A stretch of 64,000 nt of DNA from SZAS-103 sp036496805. Lineage in GTDB: Bacteria > Pseudomonadota > Gammaproteobacteria > Xanthomonadales > Xanthomonadaceae. Under the pieces are notes generated by a model. That model saw only the letters and a list, made by a program, of their open reading frames with translations, searched no databases and had not been told where the DNA came from. Position numbers and translations under genes: made by a program. The DNA is taken from contig DASXKN010000005.1 of assembly GCA_036496805.1 (NCBI GenBank), positions 62,001-126,000 of the forward strand, in the 5' to 3' direction. The first letter of the stretch is position 1, and each line of letters begins with the position of its first letter. Below, piece after piece: positions 25,871 to 34,601 of this stretch.

Positions 25871-26938
25871 CTATTTCGCCACCACCCGATTCCGTCCGTC
25901 CTTCTTCGCCTCGTACAACGCCTGATCCGCGCGCTTCACCCACGTGATCAAGGTGTCGCCTTCGCGGAACAGGGCGACGCCGAAGGAGGCGGTGACGGTG
26001 CCGACCGGTTCGATCGCCTCGGCGGCGATCGCCGTGCGCAAGCCCTCGGCCACGCGGTTGCTGCCTTCACCGCCGGCACGGCGCGCCAGCAGCAGGAATT
26101 CCTCGCCGCCCCAGCGCGCGAGTACGTCGTCGCGACGGAGCATGGCCTCGCAGCGGCGCGCGACCTGGCGCAGCACCTCGTCGCCGGCCGGATGGCCGTG
26201 GCCGTCGTTGACCTGCTTGAAGTGGTCGATGTCGAACAGGATCAGGCCGTCGCTGGTATCGGGCGCGGTGACGAGGTTCGCCAGCAACTGCTCGCTGGCG
26301 CGGCGGTTGTAGAGGCCGGTCAGGCCGTCGCGCTCGGCCAGCGCCTGCAGCTTCGCGCGTTCGACGCGCATCGTGGCGAAGCGGCGCTCGAGGTTGTGGT
26401 GGAAGGGAATGTAGATCACCAGCAGCAGCATGACCGGCCCGAGCGTCATCACCATGTCCATGCCGCGCGGGCTGCTCATCTCGGCCGGATGGGTGAACAG
26501 GTACCAGAGGATCGGGCTGGCGACGATCGCCCAGGCCACCAGCGCGGCACGGAAGGCGTGGCGTGGGCGCATGAAGACGATCATGGTCAGGATCAGCGGC
26601 AGCAGGGCCGCGGTGATAGGCGGCATGGAGTCGACGAGGCGCGCGCCGGGCGTCTCCAGCGCCCGCACCGGATAGATCCATGCGGGCAGCGCCAGCGCGA
26701 ACAGGGCGGTGGCGAACGAGATCCAGATGACGAGTTCGACGCTGGCCGGCCGCATCCGCAGGATCACCGCGAGGCAGCCCATGATGCAGGCCATGCCGAT
26801 CGAGATCGTCAGGTCCATCGCCTGCGGATGCGGTTGCCGCGAATGCAGGAACGCCGCCAGGGTCGCGGCCAGCGCGGTGCCGGTCAGCAACAGCGACAGG
26901 GTGCGGCGGATGAAGGCCTGGTGCGGGTTGATGATCAC
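25871..26938 (-). CDS. Membrane-bound GGDEF diguanylate cyclase
   Basis: A 355-residue protein with about six hydrophobic helices in the first 190 residues and a C-terminal GGDEF domain that makes c-di-GMP. The catalytic motif is GGEEF, with RRDD five residues before it, matching the RxxD inhibitory site. Other GGDEF-domain landmarks are RDGLTGLYNRRA and ILFDIDHFKQVNDGHGH. No named sensor domain is recognised in the membrane part. The start is GTG at 26938; AAGGAGG lies about 12 nt before it, slightly far, so a later start is possible. It follows an unknown 135-residue gene by 26 bp, probably as one transcript. Confidence 0.88.
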   Translation of the reverse strand: MIINPHQAFIRRTLSLLLTGTALAATLAAFLHSRQPHPQAMDLTISIGMACIMGCLAVILRMRPASVELVIWISFATALFALALPAWIYPVRALETPGARLVDSMPPITAALLPLILTMIVFMRPRHAFRAALVAWAIVASPILWYLFTHPAEMSSPRGMDMVMTLGPVMLLLVIYIPFHHNLERRFATMRVERAKLQALAERDGLTGLYNRRASEQLLANLVTAPDTSDGLILFDIDHFKQVNDGHGHPAGDEVLRQVARRCEAMLRRDDVLARWGGEEFLLLARRAGGEGSNRVAEGLRTAIAAEAIEPVGTVTASFGVALFREGDTLITWVKRADQALYEAKKDGRNRVVAK

Positions 26939-26964
26939 GGGACCGCGTCGCCTCCTTCGCGCGT

Positions 26965-27372
26965 CTAGAGCAGATCGCCGCCCGCGGTCAGTTGGTGCTC
27001 GATGCGATCGCCCACGCCGCCGATTTCCAGGACGAGGCGGTCGAGCTCGGCTGCGTCGAGGCCCTCGTAGGGACGGTTCTCGCACAGTTGCAGGTAGGGC
27101 ACGCCGTCGAGCGGGCTGAGCGCGAGGTAGCCGACCGGGCTTTCCCAGTTGAAGGCCAGCGCGCGCTTGAGGTCGACACCGGTGGTCGGGCCGAGCACCG
27201 TGCTGACGCGGATGAAGCGGCGGCCGTCCTCGTGCTCGAGTTCGGCGAAGTAGATGCTCTGGTGGCGGCGGCCCTTGTCGAGCGAAAGCCGCACGCAGAC
27301 GAGGAAAGGCTCGCTGGTGGTGAGCTTGTAGCGCGCCAGCAGGTGGCCGCGGATCTGTTCGAAGTTGAGCAT
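26965..27372 (-). CDS. Conserved-looking protein of unknown function (135 aa)
   Basis: A 135-residue soluble protein, MLNFEQIRGHLLARYKL onward, with balanced charge and no signal peptide or membrane helix. Its alternating beta strands and terminal helix (YEGLDAAELDRLVLEIGGVGDRIE) resemble small YbjN- or chaperone-like folds, but I cannot assign a family. Codon use matches the genome core. It precedes a diguanylate cyclase gene by 26 bp on the same strand and is divergent from the alkyltransferase-like gene. A role linked to c-di-GMP signalling is only suggested by position. Confidence 0.7.
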   Translation of the reverse strand: MLNFEQIRGHLLARYKLTTSEPFLVCVRLSLDKGRRHQSIYFAELEHEDGRRFIRVSTVLGPTTGVDLKRALAFNWESPVGYLALSPLDGVPYLQLCENRPYEGLDAAELDRLVLEIGGVGDRIEHQLTAGGDLL

Positions 27373-27425
27373 GACGGCCCCTGAGTGAAGGGTCGTATGC
27401 TAATCCCTCGCTCCGGACGACACCA

Positions 27426-27866
27426 ATGCCGAGACGATCCGAACCCCCGACGCGCCCCGCGAAGGCCGCGGCAAGGCCGGCTGCCGCGAAGCCGGCGGCC
27501 GCGAAGCCTGCAGTCGCGAAGACGGTTGCCGCGAAAACGCCCCGGGCGCGCGTCCTCGCCGCGATCCGCGCGATCCCGGCGGGCAGCGTCGCCGGCTACG
27601 GCGTGGTCGCGCGCCGCGCCGGCCTGCCGGGCCGCGCGCGGATGGTGGCGCGCATCCTGTCCGAGAACGACGACACCAGCCTGCCCTGGCACCGCGTCCT
27701 GCGCAGCGACGGGCGCATCGCCTTCCCGCCGGATTCGGAAGGCCATGCCGAACAGACCCAGCGCCTGCGCGCGGAAGGCGTGACCGTCGAGAACGGCCGC
27801 GTGCGCGACCTGCGCAAGGCCGAGTCCGATCTCGACACGATGCTGTGGGCGCCCCCGCGTCGGTGA
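27426..27866 (+). CDS. Alkyltransferase-like protein (MGMT family, Cys replaced by Trp)
   Basis: A 146-residue protein whose residues about 40-146 match the DNA-binding domain of O6-alkylguanine alkyltransferase. The reactive Cys of the PCHR motif is Trp here (PWHR at 87-90), the hallmark of ATL proteins. ATLs bind bulky or alkylated guanine and hand the lesion to nucleotide-excision repair rather than reversing it. The DNA-reading helix GYGVVARRAGLPGRARMVARIL is intact. An N-terminal Ala/Pro/Lys-rich tail (about residues 11-37, AAAKPA repeats) is extra and could add DNA affinity. Divergent from the 135-residue gene; the rhomboid gene is next on the same strand. Confidence 0.88.
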   Translation: MPRRSEPPTRPAKAAARPAAAKPAAAKPAVAKTVAAKTPRARVLAAIRAIPAGSVAGYGVVARRAGLPGRARMVARILSENDDTSLPWHRVLRSDGRIAFPPDSEGHAEQTQRLRAEGVTVENGRVRDLRKAESDLDTMLWAPPRR

Positions 27867-27954
27867 ATCGCGGCGGTCGTGCCGGCAGCACTCCGGTACA
27901 GCGAAATGCGACGCGGTGCCGGTATCATGGCGGCCTTGTTTGCGCGGAGCGTGC

Positions 27955-28635
27955 ATGTTCAACCAGTTGCCGAAAGGCACCCAGGCGTTGCTGTGGATCA
28001 ACGGCATCGTGTTCCTGTTGCAGAAGCTCCTCGATCCGAGCGGCAGCGGCCTTCCGTTCGCTCCGTTCGTGCTGTGGCCACTGGGCCTGGATCCGTCGTC
28101 GTTCGGCGTGGCCGCGTTGCCGCCGGGCATCGGTTTCATGCCCTGGCAGCTGCTCACCTACGGATTCCTGCACGAGAACCTGTCGCACATCTTCTTCAAC
28201 ATGCTCGCCCTGCTGATGTTCGGCGCGCCGCTCGAATACACCTGGGGCACGAAGCGCTTCGTCACCTATTACCTGATCTGCGTCGTGGGCGCCGGTCTGA
28301 CCTATCTGGGCTGGGCGGCGGCGATGCAGATCACCACCCCGGTGCTCGGCGCATCCGGCGGCGTGTTCGGCCTGCTGCTGGCCTACGGCATGCTGTTCCC
28401 GAAGCAGCGGGTGATGCTGCTGTTCCCGCCGATCCCGATGGACGCGCGCACCCTCGTCATCGGCTACGGCGTGATCGAACTGGTGACGGGGGTGACCGGA
28501 CTCGGCGGCAACATCGCCCACTTCGCGCACCTGGGCGGCATGCTGTTCGGCTGGCTCGTGATCCGTTACTGGCGCGGGCAGGCGCCGTTCCGAAAGCCGC
28601 CCCGTCGTGGCGGAGGCGGCTTCAGGAAGGTCTGA
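27955..28635 (+). CDS. Rhomboid family intramembrane serine protease
   Basis: A 226-residue protein with about six transmembrane helices, predicted to cleave membrane proteins within the bilayer. The catalytic Ser is S134 in GASGGVFG and the catalytic His is H192 in AHLGG. The oxyanion-side HENLSHIFFNM (73-83) matches the HxxxxHxxxN pattern. The C-terminal tail is basic and Gly-rich. ATG at 27955 is chosen; the 13 extra codons upstream look non-coding. The substrate is unknown. It is convergent with the M13-like gene. Confidence 0.92.
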   Translation: MFNQLPKGTQALLWINGIVFLLQKLLDPSGSGLPFAPFVLWPLGLDPSSFGVAALPPGIGFMPWQLLTYGFLHENLSHIFFNMLALLMFGAPLEYTWGTKRFVTYYLICVVGAGLTYLGWAAAMQITTPVLGASGGVFGLLLAYGMLFPKQRVMLLFPPIPMDARTLVIGYGVIELVTGVTGLGGNIAHFAHLGGMLFGWLVIRYWRGQAPFRKPPRRGGGGFRKV

Positions 28636-28653
28636 ACGAAGCCTGGCCTGCGC

Positions 28654-30678
28654 TCAGCGCCAGATCGTCACCGGCGCCGCGTTCGCCATCGGCTGGCCGG
28701 ACTTGCAGGCATAGGTCTTCGCGAACTCCGGGACGTTGGCGAGCACGCCATCGACGCGGTACTTCGCGGGCGCATGGATCGAAGTGGCGGCTTCAGTGAG
28801 CGCTGTGGAGGCCGCCGTGTTGCGCGCCCACACGCCCGCATAACCCTCGAAGAACTGGCGATCCGGCGAATTGTCGCCTGCCTTCGCCGGCGCGCCGGCG
28901 GGCGCAGCCGACTTGAACGCCATCCACGCGAGCTCGACACCGCCGAGGTCGGCGAGGTTCTCGTCGCGCGTCTGGTGGCCGTTGACCTTGACCTCGCCCT
29001 CGACCGGATAGGCGTCGTACTGGGCGATGACCGGTGCGGTGCGCTGCTCCCACGCGGTCGACACCAGCGGCGTCCACCAGTCGCGGAGCTGGCCGTCGGC
29101 GTCGATCGTGCGGCCCTTGGCGTCGAAGGCGTAGTGCAACTGGTGGCCGATCAGAGAACCGAGCGCGCCGTACTGCTTCGCGGCATCCCAGGCGGGGTCG
29201 AACACTGGCGATTGCAGGAAGGCGGCGGTGACGATCACGCGGTTCTGCACGAGGTCGTACGAGACGTCGGGGATCTGCGCGAGCACCGGCCAGCGGCGTT
29301 CGCTGGTGCGCTTGCCGATCGCGTCCATCGCCTGCGCATGGCGCCACGCGGCCAGCGCGAGCATGTCGCTGGCGTAGCCGCTGCCGAGCACCAGCCCGGT
29401 CGTCGAAGGCGTGCGCGAAGGTTCGCCGATCTCGATGTGCAGCTTGTCGAGTTTGGCCTGGGCGGCGGCGCGGGTGGGCGCGTCCATCCAGGCGTTGTGG
29501 TCGATCGCATCCTTCATCGCCGTGCGCAGGCTGTCGGCGATGCGCACCGCTGCATCCTTCGCGGCGGGCGCGAGATAGCGCTGTGTCCAGGCGTGGCCCA
29601 TGACCGGACCCATCGCGCGGTCGACCGCGTCCACCACCTGCTGCGCTCGCTCGCGCGGTTGCGGAACGCCAGCGAGCAGATGCTCGTACATCTGGTAGTG
29701 CGCGTCCTGGAAGCCGTGCCCCAGGTACGGCGCCATCGCACTGGCGACGTGGAAGCGCAGGTAGGCCTGCCACTGCTCGACCGGGGTATTGGCGAGCATG
29801 CCATCGGCGGCCGCGAAGAAGCCGGTGTGCGCCAGCGAGAGGCGGTCGTCCTGGACGTGCTGCGCCTTGAGGAAGTTGCCGAACGCGAGGTTCGGGTAAG
29901 CCTTCTGCAACTCGGCCAGCGTCACCGGGTGATAGGACGTGTCCGGATCGCGCAGTTGCACCAGCGGCAGCGAGTTCTGCGCGAGCTGCATCTCCATCGA
30001 CAGCACCCAGCCCGATTGCACGGAGACCTGGTCGGCGGGCGTGCCCGACAACTGCAGCACGGTCTGGATGTAGGCGCGATAGCGACCGAGCAGGTCGCGC
30101 GTCTCGGCATCGGCGCGGGTGTAGTACTCCGGATCGGGCAGGCCAAGGCCGCCCTGGTTGGCGTAGCCGAGCTGGCGGTCGAAATCCTTCAGGTCGACGT
30201 CGGCCGCGAAGTTGAACAGCACCGGGATGCCGGCGGCGTGCAGGTCGGCGATCGTGGCGGCGACGTCGCGGTTCTTCCTGATCTTCGCGATGCGGTCGAA
30301 CAGCGGTTGCAGCGGCGTCGTGCCGGCGGCGTCGACCGCGGCCTCGTTCATGCCATCGGTCCACAACGCGCCGAGCGCGCGGCTGGCGTCGTCGGCAGGG
30401 CCGCGCGCCATGTCTTCGAGCAGGCTGCGTTCCTGCGCGCGCGCGTTGCCGCGCATCGCGTCGAAGGCCGACACGCTGCCTTCGGTCGGCGCAGGATGCG
30501 CCTTGAGCCAGTCGCCGTTGACCAGATCGTAGAAGTCGCCGCAGCCGGTGGTGATGGAAACGACGGGGACGGCCTTGGCCTTCTTCGCTTTCGCCTTGGT
30601 CGCGGCATCGGCGAGGGTGGGATGGCCGAGCAGCAGGATCGGAACGAACAGGACGGCGGCGTGGCGCGCACGGATCAT
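28654..30678 (-). CDS. M13-family protein with a destroyed zinc site (probable pseudopeptidase)
   Basis: A 674-residue secreted homologue of M13 peptidases: signal peptide to about ADAA, a Lys/Ala-rich stretch, then the full-length M13 body. The catalytic HExxH is HQLHY at 512-516 (29131-29145): the catalytic Glu is Gln and the second zinc His is Tyr. The NAxY substrate motif is also lost (YDLVQNRVIVTAAF). The downstream ENLAD (E573) survives. The open frame is intact, with no frameshift, so it is a maintained non-catalytic protein rather than a decayed gene. A decoy, inhibitor-like or binding role is inference. Start ATG at 30678 has AGGAG upstream. Confidence 0.88.
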   Translation of the reverse strand: MIRARHAAVLFVPILLLGHPTLADAATKAKAKKAKAVPVVSITTGCGDFYDLVNGDWLKAHPAPTEGSVSAFDAMRGNARAQERSLLEDMARGPADDASRALGALWTDGMNEAAVDAAGTTPLQPLFDRIAKIRKNRDVAATIADLHAAGIPVLFNFAADVDLKDFDRQLGYANQGGLGLPDPEYYTRADAETRDLLGRYRAYIQTVLQLSGTPADQVSVQSGWVLSMEMQLAQNSLPLVQLRDPDTSYHPVTLAELQKAYPNLAFGNFLKAQHVQDDRLSLAHTGFFAAADGMLANTPVEQWQAYLRFHVASAMAPYLGHGFQDAHYQMYEHLLAGVPQPRERAQQVVDAVDRAMGPVMGHAWTQRYLAPAAKDAAVRIADSLRTAMKDAIDHNAWMDAPTRAAAQAKLDKLHIEIGEPSRTPSTTGLVLGSGYASDMLALAAWRHAQAMDAIGKRTSERRWPVLAQIPDVSYDLVQNRVIVTAAFLQSPVFDPAWDAAKQYGALGSLIGHQLHYAFDAKGRTIDADGQLRDWWTPLVSTAWEQRTAPVIAQYDAYPVEGEVKVNGHQTRDENLADLGGVELAWMAFKSAAPAGAPAKAGDNSPDRQFFEGYAGVWARNTAASTALTEAATSIHAPAKYRVDGVLANVPEFAKTYACKSGQPMANAAPVTIWR

Positions 30679-30851
30679 CGATGGGCTCCTGGCGGGACGT
30701 GGGAGTGTAACAAGGCCACGCAGGCGATCCGTTACGGGCGCGTTCGGCATTCAGCCGCGCGCGGCGGCATGGGTTTCGTGAGCGCCAAGGTGCGGATATG
30801 GCACGATGCGCTCCTCGCGGAAACGGTCGCCGGGATCGCAGGAGCCAGCCA

Positions 30852-31244
30852 ATGCAGATGCGCGCGCAGGGCCGATTCGACGTCAAGCTCGTGCCGATGG
30901 CCGCCGATCACGAAAGCGGCGCGGCGATCGGGCGGATGACGATCGACAAGCGGTTCCATGGCGATCTCGAGGCGTCCAGCCGCGGCCAGATGCTCGCGCA
31001 TCGCACCGCGGTGCAGGGCTCGGCGGGCTACGTCGCGATGGAGATCGTCACCGGCGCGCTGGGCGGTCGTTCGGGCAGTTTCGTGTTCCAGCACAGCGGC
31101 ACGATGGATCGTGGCGAGGCCACGCTCGTGCTGACCGTGGTGCCCGATTCGGCAACCGGCGACCTGGCCGGACTGCGGGGCAGCATGGCGATCGTGATCG
31201 CCGGCGGCGATCATTCCTACATGTTCGACTACGCGCTCGGCTAG
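30852..31244 (+). CDS. DUF3224 domain protein
   Basis: A 130-residue protein of the DUF3224 family. It begins MQMRAQGRFDVKL and contains the typical GRMTIDKRFHGDLEA and GSFVFQHSGTMDRG, forming a predicted small beta barrel. No catalytic residues are assigned to the family. ATG at 30852 follows AGGAG at 7 nt. Divergent from the M13-like gene. A cluster of dispersed repeats begins right after it. Confidence 0.85.
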   Translation: MQMRAQGRFDVKLVPMAADHESGAAIGRMTIDKRFHGDLEASSRGQMLAHRTAVQGSAGYVAMEIVTGALGGRSGSFVFQHSGTMDRGEATLVLTVVPDSATGDLAGLRGSMAIVIAGGDHSYMFDYALG

Positions 31245-31298
31245 CCGGTGTCTCGAAGGCGGCTCCCTGTCGGGCTCGTCTGTCCGCGACCCTGACGC

Positions 31299-31548
31299 CC
31301 GTTCGTGGTGAGCCTGTCGAACCACAATGGGCCTTCAGCCGATCCGTCCATGGTTCGACAAGCTCACCACGAACGGAAAACGACAAGCTCACCACGAACG
31401 GAAAGCGACAAGCTCACCACGAACGGGAAGCGACAAGCTCCCGCGGATGGATGGCGTTTCTTCAGCGCCGTTCGCCCTGAGCCTGTCGAAGGGCTGGCTT
31501 GAGCTCGCGAGTATTTCCACCCGTGGTTCGACAAGCTCACCACGAACG
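31299..31548. repeat. Cluster of dispersed CGTTCGTGGTGAGCCTGTCGA-type repeats
   Basis: The 339-bp gap at 31245-31583 has no gene. It holds at least seven copies, in both orientations, of a ~25-bp unit built on TTCGTGGTGAGCCTGTCGAA, plus a variant built on CGCCCTGAGCCTGTCGAA. Copies at about 31351-31440 are direct, spaced 20-30 bp. Similar units recur at 36.2-36.5 kb, where they are translated. This is a dispersed repeat of the REP type. Confidence 0.85.
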
Positions 31549-31583
31549 GATTTTCGACGCGCGAGGTGATGCGCAACGATACT

Positions 31584-32327
31584 TCAGCGCCCGCGATCCT
31601 TCATGCCGATCGCGCGACGCAGCCGCGACTTGAAGCGGTCGGCCGCCTGCTTGCCGGGCGATTCGTAGTCGGGGACCGTGGCCTCGCCGGTCCTGCGGTG
31701 GGTGGGTTCGCCCACCGGCCGCTTCTCGATCACCAGGATGCTGTCGTACCAGTGCAGCGACTGCGCCGAGCGGGTGAAGTCGTCGACCTTCAGCGCGGGC
31801 GAGTGCGAATGCCAGGCGTGGATCCTGTCGATGAAACCCTTGGCATATTCGATGAAGGTGTTGCGGCGCCGGTAGCCGCCACCCCACTTGCGCCAGTACG
31901 AGGTGTGCAGGTCCTCGCACAGGTAGACGCCGTCGGGCGCGATGCGGGCGAACAATTCCTCGAAGGTGGCGATCTGCTGGCCCATGGTGTGGCCGCCGTC
32001 GTCGATCAGGATGTCGATGCGCGGGACCTGGCGCGCGATCGATTTCAGGAAGGCGCGGTCCTCCTGGTCGCCGATGAAGATGGTGACGTCCTCGTTCTCC
32101 AGCGCCTTGCAGTGCGGGTTGATGTCGACGCCATAGATCCTGCAGCGCGGGCCGAAGTAGTGCTTCCACATGTCCAGCGAGCCGCCCTGGGAGACGCCGA
32201 ACTCGAGCACATGGACGTCGGTGCCGCGGAACCGCGCGAAGTGGCGGTCGTAGACCTCGAAGTAATGCATCCACTTGTGGATCAGGCGGCCGGTATTGGC
32301 CTCGAAGAACTTCTGCAGGTCGTTCAT
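31584..32327 (-). CDS. Class I SAM-dependent methyltransferase
   Basis: A 247-residue protein with a Rossmann-type SAM site: VLEFGVSQGGSLDMW (motif I, about 40-54), IYGVDINPHC (acidic end of strand 2, about 64-73) and IDILIDDGGHT (motif around 104-114). It resembles the cephalosporin hydroxylase/CmcI-like or methyltransferase-24 group, which often acts on sugars or secondary metabolites; the substrate is unknown. A basic C-terminal tail (about 215-247) is extra. The start ATG at 32327 overlies a conserved-looking MNDLQKFFEANTGRLIHKW. Downstream lie the dispersed repeats. Confidence 0.85.
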   Translation of the reverse strand: MNDLQKFFEANTGRLIHKWMHYFEVYDRHFARFRGTDVHVLEFGVSQGGSLDMWKHYFGPRCRIYGVDINPHCKALENEDVTIFIGDQEDRAFLKSIARQVPRIDILIDDGGHTMGQQIATFEELFARIAPDGVYLCEDLHTSYWRKWGGGYRRRNTFIEYAKGFIDRIHAWHSHSPALKVDDFTRSAQSLHWYDSILVIEKRPVGEPTHRRTGEATVPDYESPGKQAADRFKSRLRRAIGMKDRGR

Positions 32328-32437
32328 GGAATCGTGGATCCGGGCTGCCCGGCGCGGGGCGATTGCGCGGCATCGTTGGGCATGGGCGGCGGCGCGTCAA
32401 GCGCTAGAGAAGACGAACAGGCGCGTCAAGCGCCGCG

Positions 32438-32464
32438 AAAAAAGAAGGCCCCGCGAACGGGGCC
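32438..32464 (-). terminator. Rho-independent terminator after the third M13 gene
   Basis: Read on the minus strand: GGCCCCG-TTCG-CGGGGCC followed by TTCTTTTTT. A 7-bp GC stem with a stable tetraloop and U-rich tail, 29 bp after the stop. Confidence 0.8.
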
Positions 32465-32492
32465 TCCTCCACGCACCACCACACGCTGCGTG

Positions 32493-34601
32493 TTACCAGA
32501 TGACGACCTGCTTGTCGCCGTCGCGCACCATCGGGTCGCCGGACTTGCACTCGAACGCCTTGGCGAAGCCGGGCATGTTCGAGGGCGCGCCGATCGCGCG
32601 GAAGTTCGCCGGCGAATGCGGGTCGACGTTGAGGCGGCGATCGGCCTCGGCCGGCTTGAAGGAACGGCGCCACACGTTGGCCCAGTTCATGAAGAAGCGC
32701 TGGTCCTGGGTGTAGCCGTCGATCTTCGGATCGGGCTTGTTGCCTTCCTTCGCCTCGGCCGCGTGCAGCGCGTCGAACGAGATGTTGATGCCGCCGAGGT
32801 CGGCGATGTTCTCGCCGAGCGTCAGCTTGCCGTTGACGTGCTTGCCGCCGGCGCCGACGTAGCCGCTGAACTGGTCGGCGAGCTTGCCGGTGCGCGCCTC
32901 GAAGCCCTTCTTGTCCTCGGCCGTCCACCAGTCCTTGCGGTTGCCCTGCGGGTCGTACTGCGCGCCCTGGTCGTCGTAGCCGTGGGTCATCTCGTGGCCG
33001 ATCACCGCGCCGATGCCGCCGTAGTTGAGCGCGTCGTCGGCCTTGGCGTCGAAGAACGGCGGCTGCAGGATCGCGGCCGGGAAGGTGATGTCGTTGTTGG
33101 TCGGATCGTATTGCGCGTTGACCGTCTGCGGGGTCATGCCCCACTCGCTGCGGTCCTTGGGCTTGCCGATCTTGCCCATCTGCCAGTCGTTGTTGAACTT
33201 GATCGCGGCGACGAGGTTGTCGAAGTAGCTGTCGCGGCCGATCTTCAGGCCGGTCCAGTCGCGCCACTTGTCCGGGTAGCCGATCTTCGGCACCAGCGCG
33301 TCCCACTTGTCGATCGCCTTCTTCTTGGTCGCGTCGCTCATCCACGCCAGGTTCTGGATACGGACCTTGAGCGAATCGCGCAGGTTGTTGACGAGCTGCA
33401 CCGCCGCGGCCTTCGACTCGGGCGTGAAGTACTGCTTGACGTAGAGCTGGCCCAGCGCCTCGCCTTCCTGGTTGTTGAGGTTGTTCAGCACGCGCTTCCA
33501 GCGCGGCTGGTCCTCGGCCGTGCCCTGCAGGGTCTTGCCGTAGAAGTTGAAGTTTTCCGCCGCCAGTTCGTCGTTGAGGAACGGCGAGGCCGCATCGATC
33601 GTGTGGGCGCGGAAGAAGGCCTGCCAGTCCTTGACCGGCACCTCGCTGAGCATCTTGTCGAATTCGGCGAAGAACTTCGGCATCGTCAGCGAGAAGCCCT
33701 CGGCGCCCTTGACGCCTTCGGCCTCGAACAACTTCTCCCACGAGAAATGCGGGGTGGCCTTGTCGGCTTCGGCCATCGATTCCCAGTGGTACTGGTTGTC
33801 GAGGTCGCGCTGCTCGGTCGGATTGAGCGACGCCGCGGCCAGGCGCGTCTCGATGCGCATCACCGCGTCAGCCTGCTGCTTGGCGTCGGCCTCGGGGGTG
33901 CCGGTGAGCTCGAGGATCTTGGCGACGTGGGCGACGTAGGCATCGCGGATCGCCTTGTACTGCGGATCGGTGTAGTAGTCCTTGGTCGGCAGGTTGGTGC
34001 CGCCCTGGACGGCGTAGCCGATCATCTTCATCGCATCCTTCTGGTCGGAGCTGCTGAAGAAGGCGAACACGTCGCCCTGGCCCTTGGAGAAGCTGTCGCG
34101 CAGGTAGGCGGCGATGTCGTCGGGGGTCTTGATCGCGTCGATCGGCGCGAGGTAGGGCTTGAGGGTGTCGATCGCCGGGGTGCCGTTGATCTTCTTCTCG
34201 TCCATGCCGCTGGCGTAGAAATCGCCGACCAGTTGTTCGACCGAGCCGGCGGCGGCGCCGTTGTTCTTGAGCAGGTCTTCGACGATGCCCTTCTGCGCCG
34301 CGAGCGAGCGCTCGTCGAGCATCTCGAAGGTGCCCCAGCTGCTGCGGTCGGACGGGATCGGATTGGCCGCGAGCCACTTCTTGTCGACGAAGCCGTGGAA
34401 GTCGTCGCAGGGCTTGATCGAGGTGTCGATGTCGGAGGCCTTGAGCGTGCTGGCCGCGCCGAGGTCGGCGGTCGCTTCGGCGTGCGGCGCCTTGGCCGGC
34501 TTGGCGCCGGGGGCGCTCGCGGTCTGGTCGGGCTGCTGCGTGCAACCCACCAGTGCGACGAGCACGGCGAGGCTGAGCGGCTTGTGGAAACGCGTGTTCA
34601 T
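32493..34601 (-). CDS. Lipoprotein M13 family zinc metallopeptidase
   Basis: A 702-residue active-looking M13 oligopeptidase. The leader ends LVALVGC (Cys at 20), so it is a predicted lipoprotein. An Ala/Pro-rich linker follows. HEMTH is at 536-540, GENIADLGG supplies the third ligand, and NAQYDPTNNDITFPAA is the substrate motif. All are present, unlike the neighbour at 28.7-30.7 kb. The C-terminus ends VVIW. The start at 34601 gives the lipobox; a 48-codon extension upstream looks non-coding. It is divergent from the beta-CASP gene (238 bp between starts). Confidence 0.94.
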   Translation of the reverse strand: MNTRFHKPLSLAVLVALVGCTQQPDQTASAPGAKPAKAPHAEATADLGAASTLKASDIDTSIKPCDDFHGFVDKKWLAANPIPSDRSSWGTFEMLDERSLAAQKGIVEDLLKNNGAAAGSVEQLVGDFYASGMDEKKINGTPAIDTLKPYLAPIDAIKTPDDIAAYLRDSFSKGQGDVFAFFSSSDQKDAMKMIGYAVQGGTNLPTKDYYTDPQYKAIRDAYVAHVAKILELTGTPEADAKQQADAVMRIETRLAAASLNPTEQRDLDNQYHWESMAEADKATPHFSWEKLFEAEGVKGAEGFSLTMPKFFAEFDKMLSEVPVKDWQAFFRAHTIDAASPFLNDELAAENFNFYGKTLQGTAEDQPRWKRVLNNLNNQEGEALGQLYVKQYFTPESKAAAVQLVNNLRDSLKVRIQNLAWMSDATKKKAIDKWDALVPKIGYPDKWRDWTGLKIGRDSYFDNLVAAIKFNNDWQMGKIGKPKDRSEWGMTPQTVNAQYDPTNNDITFPAAILQPPFFDAKADDALNYGGIGAVIGHEMTHGYDDQGAQYDPQGNRKDWWTAEDKKGFEARTGKLADQFSGYVGAGGKHVNGKLTLGENIADLGGINISFDALHAAEAKEGNKPDPKIDGYTQDQRFFMNWANVWRRSFKPAEADRRLNVDPHSPANFRAIGAPSNMPGFAKAFECKSGDPMVRDGDKQVVIW

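Noticed and set aside
31250..31560. CRISPR array
   Set aside because: The repeats are in both orientations, irregularly spaced and of a known dispersed type. No Cas gene is nearby.
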